A stretch of 5,298 bases of DNA, taken from JAGOTT01 sp964450795. GTDB lineage: Bacteria; Patescibacteriota; Minisyncoccia; Moranbacterales; UBA1568. Both the position numbers and the translations under genes were made by a program. Shown here in pieces: positions 1 to 2,557 of the stretch. The notes under the pieces are model-generated. The model saw nothing but the letters and a program-made list of their open reading frames with translations. It had not been told where the DNA came from and did no database searches. The stretch is taken from positions 1 to 5,298 of the forward strand of contig CAYVDI010000049.1 in the NCBI GenBank assembly GCA_964450795.1. Reading direction: 5' to 3'. Each line of letters opens with the position of its first letter. The stretch's first letter is position 1.

Positions 1-26
1 TTCACGAATGCGACGATCTTGGCCAT
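1..26 (-). CDS. 5' end of an unidentified leftward gene (ParA-like N-terminus possible)
   Basis: On the minus strand an ATG at 24-26 opens a frame of eight codons, MAKIVAFV, before the window ends; the next codon begins AA (Asn or Lys). A short basic start followed by a hydrophobic beta strand is how many ParA/Soj/MinD-type ATPases begin, just before the deviant Walker A motif, and an Asn at the next position would fit that pattern. This is inference from eight residues, and many Rossmann-like proteins begin the same way. No Shine-Dalgarno motif is visible upstream of the ATG. The gene would be divergent from the tRNA-Leu gene, with the heptamer arrays in the shared upstream region. Confidence 0.35.
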
Positions 27-35
27 TTTGAAGAC

Positions 36-75
36 GAATCAGGAATTTAGGAATCAGGAATGAAGAATGAGGAAT
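36..75 (+). repeat. Degenerate heptamer array, GAATNNN, plus orientation
   Basis: GAAT recurs at 36, 43, 51, 58, 65 and 72, that is with spacings of 7, 8, 7, 7 and 7 nt. The variable triplets differ, but GAATCAG occurs twice (36-42 and 51-57). One unit is an octamer (GAATTTAG, 43-50), which breaks the phase once. The array lies just upstream of the start of the leftward gene at 26. It resembles in style the short tandem heptanucleotide repeats described in filamentous cyanobacteria; no relationship is claimed. Confidence 0.75.
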
Positions 76-102
76 CGTGGACACCCAAAAATACGCACCC
101 GC

Positions 103-137
103 TCCATTCACAATTCATGATTCATTATTCATGATTC
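103..137 (-). repeat. Degenerate heptamer array, GAATNNN, minus orientation
   Basis: Read on the minus strand, GAAT begins at 137, 130, 123, 116 and 109, five units with an exact 7-nt period. GAATCAT occurs twice (131-137 and 117-123) and GAATAAT once (124-130). This is the same unit family as the array at 36-75 but in opposite orientation. It ends eight bases before the -35 element of the tRNA promoter. Confidence 0.78.
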
Positions 138-144
138 TACATCA

Positions 145-173
145 TTGACACCGTCTTTTCAATTGCCTAGACT
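145..173 (+). promoter_or_regulatory. Sigma70-type promoter for tRNA-Leu
   Basis: A perfect -35 hexamer TTGACA lies at 145-150, then a 17-bp spacer, then TAGACT at 168-173 as the -10 element (four of six matches to TATAAT, with the key T, A and final T present). Transcription would begin around 180, leaving a 5' leader of about 15 nt before the mature tRNA at 195. The strong -35 and ideal spacing suit a constitutive stable-RNA promoter. No FIS site or stringent discriminator was assessed. Confidence 0.65.
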
Positions 174-194
174 TCCCCTTGTAGGAAGAGAAAA

Positions 195-277
195 GCCGGG
201 ATGGTGGAATGGTAGACACACGGGACTCAAAATCCCGCGCTGGCGACAGCATGAGAGTTCGAGTCTCTCTCCCGGCA
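195..277 (+). tRNA. tRNA-Leu, anticodon CAA
   Basis: A full class II tRNA cloverleaf can be folded by hand. The acceptor stem pairs GCCGGGA (195-201) with TCCCGGC (270-276), and A277 is the discriminator, as expected for tRNA-Leu. The D stem pairs 204-206 with 217-219, with GG at 211-212 in the loop. The anticodon stem pairs CGGGA (221-225) with TCCCG (233-237), and the anticodon CAA at 228-230 reads the UUG codon. The long variable arm pairs GCTG (239-242) with CAGC (247-250). The T stem pairs 253-257 with 265-269 around TTCGAGT. The 3' CCA is not encoded (the genome reads ACAA from 277), so a CCA-adding enzyme is needed. There is no intron. It converges on the operon that contains leuS, whose product would charge it. 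Confidence 0.95.
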
Positions 278-278
278 C

Positions 279-303
279 AAAAAAACGGCTATATGGCCGT
301 TTT
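279..303. terminator. Shared hairpin terminator between tRNA-Leu and folD
   Basis: AAAACGGC (282-289) pairs with GCCGTTTT (296-303) around a six-base loop. On the minus strand the hairpin ends in a run of seven T (279-285), a good rho-independent terminator for the leuS-exo-uppP-folD operon. On the plus strand the 3' arm ends in four T followed by C, so it may also stop tRNA-Leu transcripts, less strongly. The folD stop codon (289-291) lies in the loop-proximal part, and the last folD codons form one arm, so coding sequence and terminator overlap. Only 11 nt separate the tRNA 3' end from the folD stop. Confidence 0.8.
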
Positions 304-1107
304 CGTCTGTTCGGATGCGAGTGATGTGACACGACGCAGCAAGCATGCGACTGTGACCGGACCGACGCCGCCTGGCACCGGCGAGAGAGAAATATCGGCC
401 TCATCCCCTATAACGGATACATCCCCGACAACTTTTCCGTCTTTCTTTGAGATACCACCGTCGATTACCACAGCCCCTTTCTTGAAGATGTCCCCGGAAA
501 GCGTTTCCGGCCTTCCGATCGCGGAAAAAACGAAATCAGCGGCCCGGACCGTATCATTCCCATTCTCGTCGGCAAGATCGCGAGGGAGAATATATTTGGC
601 ATCCATGCCCTCACGCGCGAGCGCTTCCGTCATGACTTCTCCGAACCGCTCGGAATTCGCGAGAACTACTCCGATTTTCCCTTGAAACGAGCTACCAGCG
701 GACTTCGCAAGCTCGATCATCGCCTCGGGAAATACCGGAATCCGATCGGATGTCCCGAGAAATCCGTCGGCATCCTTCCTTGGATCGACCGCCGCGATGA
801 CCCGGTCCGCATCTATCCCCTCCGGAAGCGGAAGCTGAACGACGATACCGCTTATGCCCGGATCCGCATTGAACGCCCGGATCGCATCAACGATCTCCGA
901 CTCCCCGGCGGATGAGGAAAGTTCCGTCTTCACGAAACGGAATCCGAGCTCTCTCGATCGGATTTCCTTGATGCCGACATAGATGCGCGACGCCGGGTCA
1001 TCACCGACAAGCACGACACCGAGTCCGGGAGTGGCTCCGGATTCTTTCATTTTTTCCCGTATTTCGGCAAGAATCCTGTCCGCGACAGGTTTTCCGGAAA
1101 GAATCAT
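289..1107 (-). CDS. folD: Bifunctional FolD: methylenetetrahydrofolate dehydrogenase / methenyltetrahydrofolate cyclohydrolase, divergent
   Basis: FolD interconverts 5,10-methylene-THF, 5,10-methenyl-THF and 10-formyl-THF in the cytoplasm, feeding purine and formyl-Met-tRNA synthesis. The protein has 272 residues, slightly short for a family of about 280-300. Family signatures seen are PGLGVVLVGDDPAS (27-40), the catalytic Tyr43-x3-Lys47 pair, QLPLP (91-95), KDADGF (111-116, with the conserved Asp114), SAIGRP (195-200), GAVVIDGGI (211-219) and SPVPGGVGPVT (242-252). The usual PCTP motif reads PVFP (124-127). The usual VVGRSxxVGxP cofactor loop reads VVLANSERFGE (147-157), and the following HSxT motif is not recognisable, so NADP binding may differ. 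The ATG at 1107 was chosen because the MILSGKPVA start matches the family; upstream in-frame codons overlap uppP and show no similarity. It follows uppP by 2 nt, has no Shine-Dalgarno motif, and is probably translationally coupled. It is the last gene of the operon. Confidence 0.9.
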   Translation of the reverse strand: MILSGKPVADRILAEIREKMKESGATPGLGVVLVGDDPASRIYVGIKEIRSRELGFRFVKTELSSSAGESEIVDAIRAFNADPGISGIVVQLPLPEGIDADRVIAAVDPRKDADGFLGTSDRIPVFPEAMIELAKSAGSSFQGKIGVVLANSERFGEVMTEALAREGMDAKYILPRDLADENGNDTVRAADFVFSAIGRPETLSGDIFKKGAVVIDGGISKKDGKVVGDVSVIGDEADISLSPVPGGVGPVTVACLLRRVTSLASEQTKTAI

Positions 1108-1109
1108 AT

Positions 1110-1877
1110 TCAGAGCACGAAAAGGAAGAAGAGGAACGCTGCGATCATGCGGTAGATCCCGAACGGAATGAAGGTATGCGTCCGGACGAAACCCGTAAGG
1201 AACCGTATCGCGAGAATCGCGACCAAAAACGAGACCACGGACCCGACCAGGAGAAGATCCCACTGCGCGGATGCGAACGAGCCCGCATTCTTCAGGAGAT
1301 CATACCCCGTCGCGACGATCATCGTCGGCACGGCAAGGAGAAACGAGAACTCGACGATCGACTCGCGCTTCATGCCGAGAAGAAGCCCACCAAGAATCGT
1401 CGCTCCCGATCGCGAGACCCCGGGAATGATCGAAATCGCCTGGAACAGACCGAGTTTCATCGCCGTCCCGTATGGCATCACCGCGAGATCGCCTACCGCG
1501 TCACTCCTTTCCTTATGCCATCGCTCGAACAGGACAAGAATCGCCCCACCGATGAAAAGCGACCACACGACGACTTCCGGCGATCCGAGAAGATGCTTCA
1601 CCGTCTTGTAGAAAAGGAATCCGATGACTCCCGTCGGGACGAACGCGACGACGAGACGCTTCAGGATCTCCGGATCGAGAAAACGGCTCCGCCCATACAG
1701 GACGATCACCGAAAGGATCGCGCCGAGCTGGATCGCGATCTCGAATGATTTCGTGAACGAGTCGCCGGAGATACCGAGCAGGTCCGACGCAAGGACGAGA
1801 TGTCCGGTCGAGGAGATCGGCAGGAACTCCGAGAATCCTTCGATGACACCGAGAATGACCGAGTCGAGGAAAGACAT
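1110..1877 (-). CDS. uppP: Undecaprenyl-diphosphatase UppP (BacA family)
   Basis: UppP is a polytopic inner-membrane enzyme that dephosphorylates undecaprenyl pyrophosphate to regenerate the C55-P carrier for peptidoglycan and other surface polymers; raised dosage gives bacitracin resistance. The protein has 255 residues (E. coli BacA has 273). Motif 1 is EGFSEFLPISSTGH (13-26), with the catalytic-type glutamates Glu13 and Glu17. Motif 2 is PGVSRSGAT (152-160), including Arg156. FSFLLAVP (177-184) matches another conserved segment. Most of the chain is hydrophobic, with helices visible at about 45-62, 76-90, 102-117, 143-165, 176-195, 206-228 and 238-255. It ends on TGA. It begins 9 nt after the exonuclease stop, with no Shine-Dalgarno motif, and folD follows after 2 nt. 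The short last loop and abrupt hydrophobic C-terminus are normal for the family. Confidence 0.95.
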   Translation of the reverse strand: MSFLDSVILGVIEGFSEFLPISSTGHLVLASDLLGISGDSFTKSFEIAIQLGAILSVIVLYGRSRFLDPEILKRLVVAFVPTGVIGFLFYKTVKHLLGSPEVVVWSLFIGGAILVLFERWHKERSDAVGDLAVMPYGTAMKLGLFQAISIIPGVSRSGATILGGLLLGMKRESIVEFSFLLAVPTMIVATGYDLLKNAGSFASAQWDLLLVGSVVSFLVAILAIRFLTGFVRTHTFIPFGIYRMIAAFLFFLFVL

Positions 1878-1886
1878 AGCGTTCGC

Positions 1887-2552
1887 TTAAAAAAGGGTTC
1901 CGGTCGATTCCAGGAGCGGAGCATGCTCCGTCTTCGCCGACTCGAGGAGTTTCTTCTGTCCGTTCAGCTCCATGATCGTGTCCCAGCTCCGCAACTCGGG
2001 ATATTTCTCGAGGATCTTCTCGAGGATCTCGACCGTTACGCGGACATCGCCTGCCCCGGTATGCGCGGTATCATGCGTCTTTCCGCAGTACAGCTTGTAC
2101 GCGGCGGAAAGATTCCTCGGCGCAAAATTGTCCCGGGGGACGATCTTATGATAGAGGATTTTCGCATCGAGCACCCGCTTCTGGGAAAAATCGAAGGTCT
2201 TCCCGACTGTCGCGAACTCCCCACGAAGGAACGGGAGATCGAATCCGAGCACGTTGAACCCGCCGACGTCCGTCCCGTCGAAGACGCTCCACAGTTCGTA
2301 CGCGAGCTTCGCGAAGGACGGCGAATCCTTCACGTCATCGTCGCTTATGCCATGCACGCGCTTGGCGTCCTCGGGAATCGGTTTTCCCGGATTGATCCGC
2401 GACACGGACGATTGGATCTCTCCCGACGGAAGGATCTTTTCGTATGCAATCTCCACCATACGATCCTCGCCGGGAGTGAGTCCGGTCGTCTCGAGATCGA
2501 AGATGATGACCGGCCGCTCGAGCGGCAGGAATTCCGGAATGTTCGTTTTCAT
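1887..2552 (-). CDS. DEDDh 3'-5' exonuclease (DnaQ/RNase T superfamily)
   Basis: This 221-residue protein has the DEDDh exonuclease residues. ExoI is FDLETTGL (18-25) with Asp19 and Glu21, ExoII is GFNVLGFDLPFL (98-109) with Asp105, and ExoIII is His164-x4-Asp169 in AHTGAGDV. These would bind two metal ions and hydrolyse nucleotides from 3' ends. RVHGISDDDV (65-74) is the usual segment after the second strand of DnaQ-like nucleases. A tail of about 40 residues after the fold (about 180-221) begins with a charged helix and a WDTIMELNGQKK segment; I do not recognise it as a domain. The protein is stand-alone, with no polymerase or BRCT domain, so it could be a proofreading subunit (DnaQ-like), an oligoribonuclease-like enzyme or a repair nuclease; the sequence does not decide. 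The ATG at 2552 is 5 nt after the leuS stop and is the only Met before the catalytic motif. No Shine-Dalgarno motif is seen. Confidence 0.9.
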   Translation of the reverse strand: MKTNIPEFLPLERPVIIFDLETTGLTPGEDRMVEIAYEKILPSGEIQSSVSRINPGKPIPEDAKRVHGISDDDVKDSPSFAKLAYELWSVFDGTDVGGFNVLGFDLPFLRGEFATVGKTFDFSQKRVLDAKILYHKIVPRDNFAPRNLSAAYKLYCGKTHDTAHTGAGDVRVTVEILEKILEKYPELRSWDTIMELNGQKKLLESAKTEHAPLLESTGTLF

Positions 2553-2557
2553 GAGGA

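Larger units (their letters stand above)
27..194. other. Divergent intergenic region with heptamer arrays and tRNA promoter
   Basis: No convincing gene is present here. The stretch holds an array of GAATNNN heptamers on the plus strand (36-75), a spacer, an oppositely oriented array (103-137), and then a promoter (145-173) reading into tRNA-Leu. It is visibly richer in A+T than the flanking genes. I could not identify a clear promoter for the leftward gene that begins at 26. Confidence 0.7.

Noticed and set aside
36..137. CRISPR array
   Set aside because: The repeat units are only 7 nt, have no spacers of constant length, and are degenerate; there are no cas genes.
209..685. Plus-strand open frame starting within tRNA-Leu
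   Set aside because: It begins inside the tRNA and runs antisense to folD with a low-complexity, Ser/Pro/Thr-rich product; not a gene.
1108..1263. FolD start further upstream (52 extra residues)
   Set aside because: The extension overlaps uppP out of frame and is unlike any FolD N-terminus; the family begins at MILSGKPVA.
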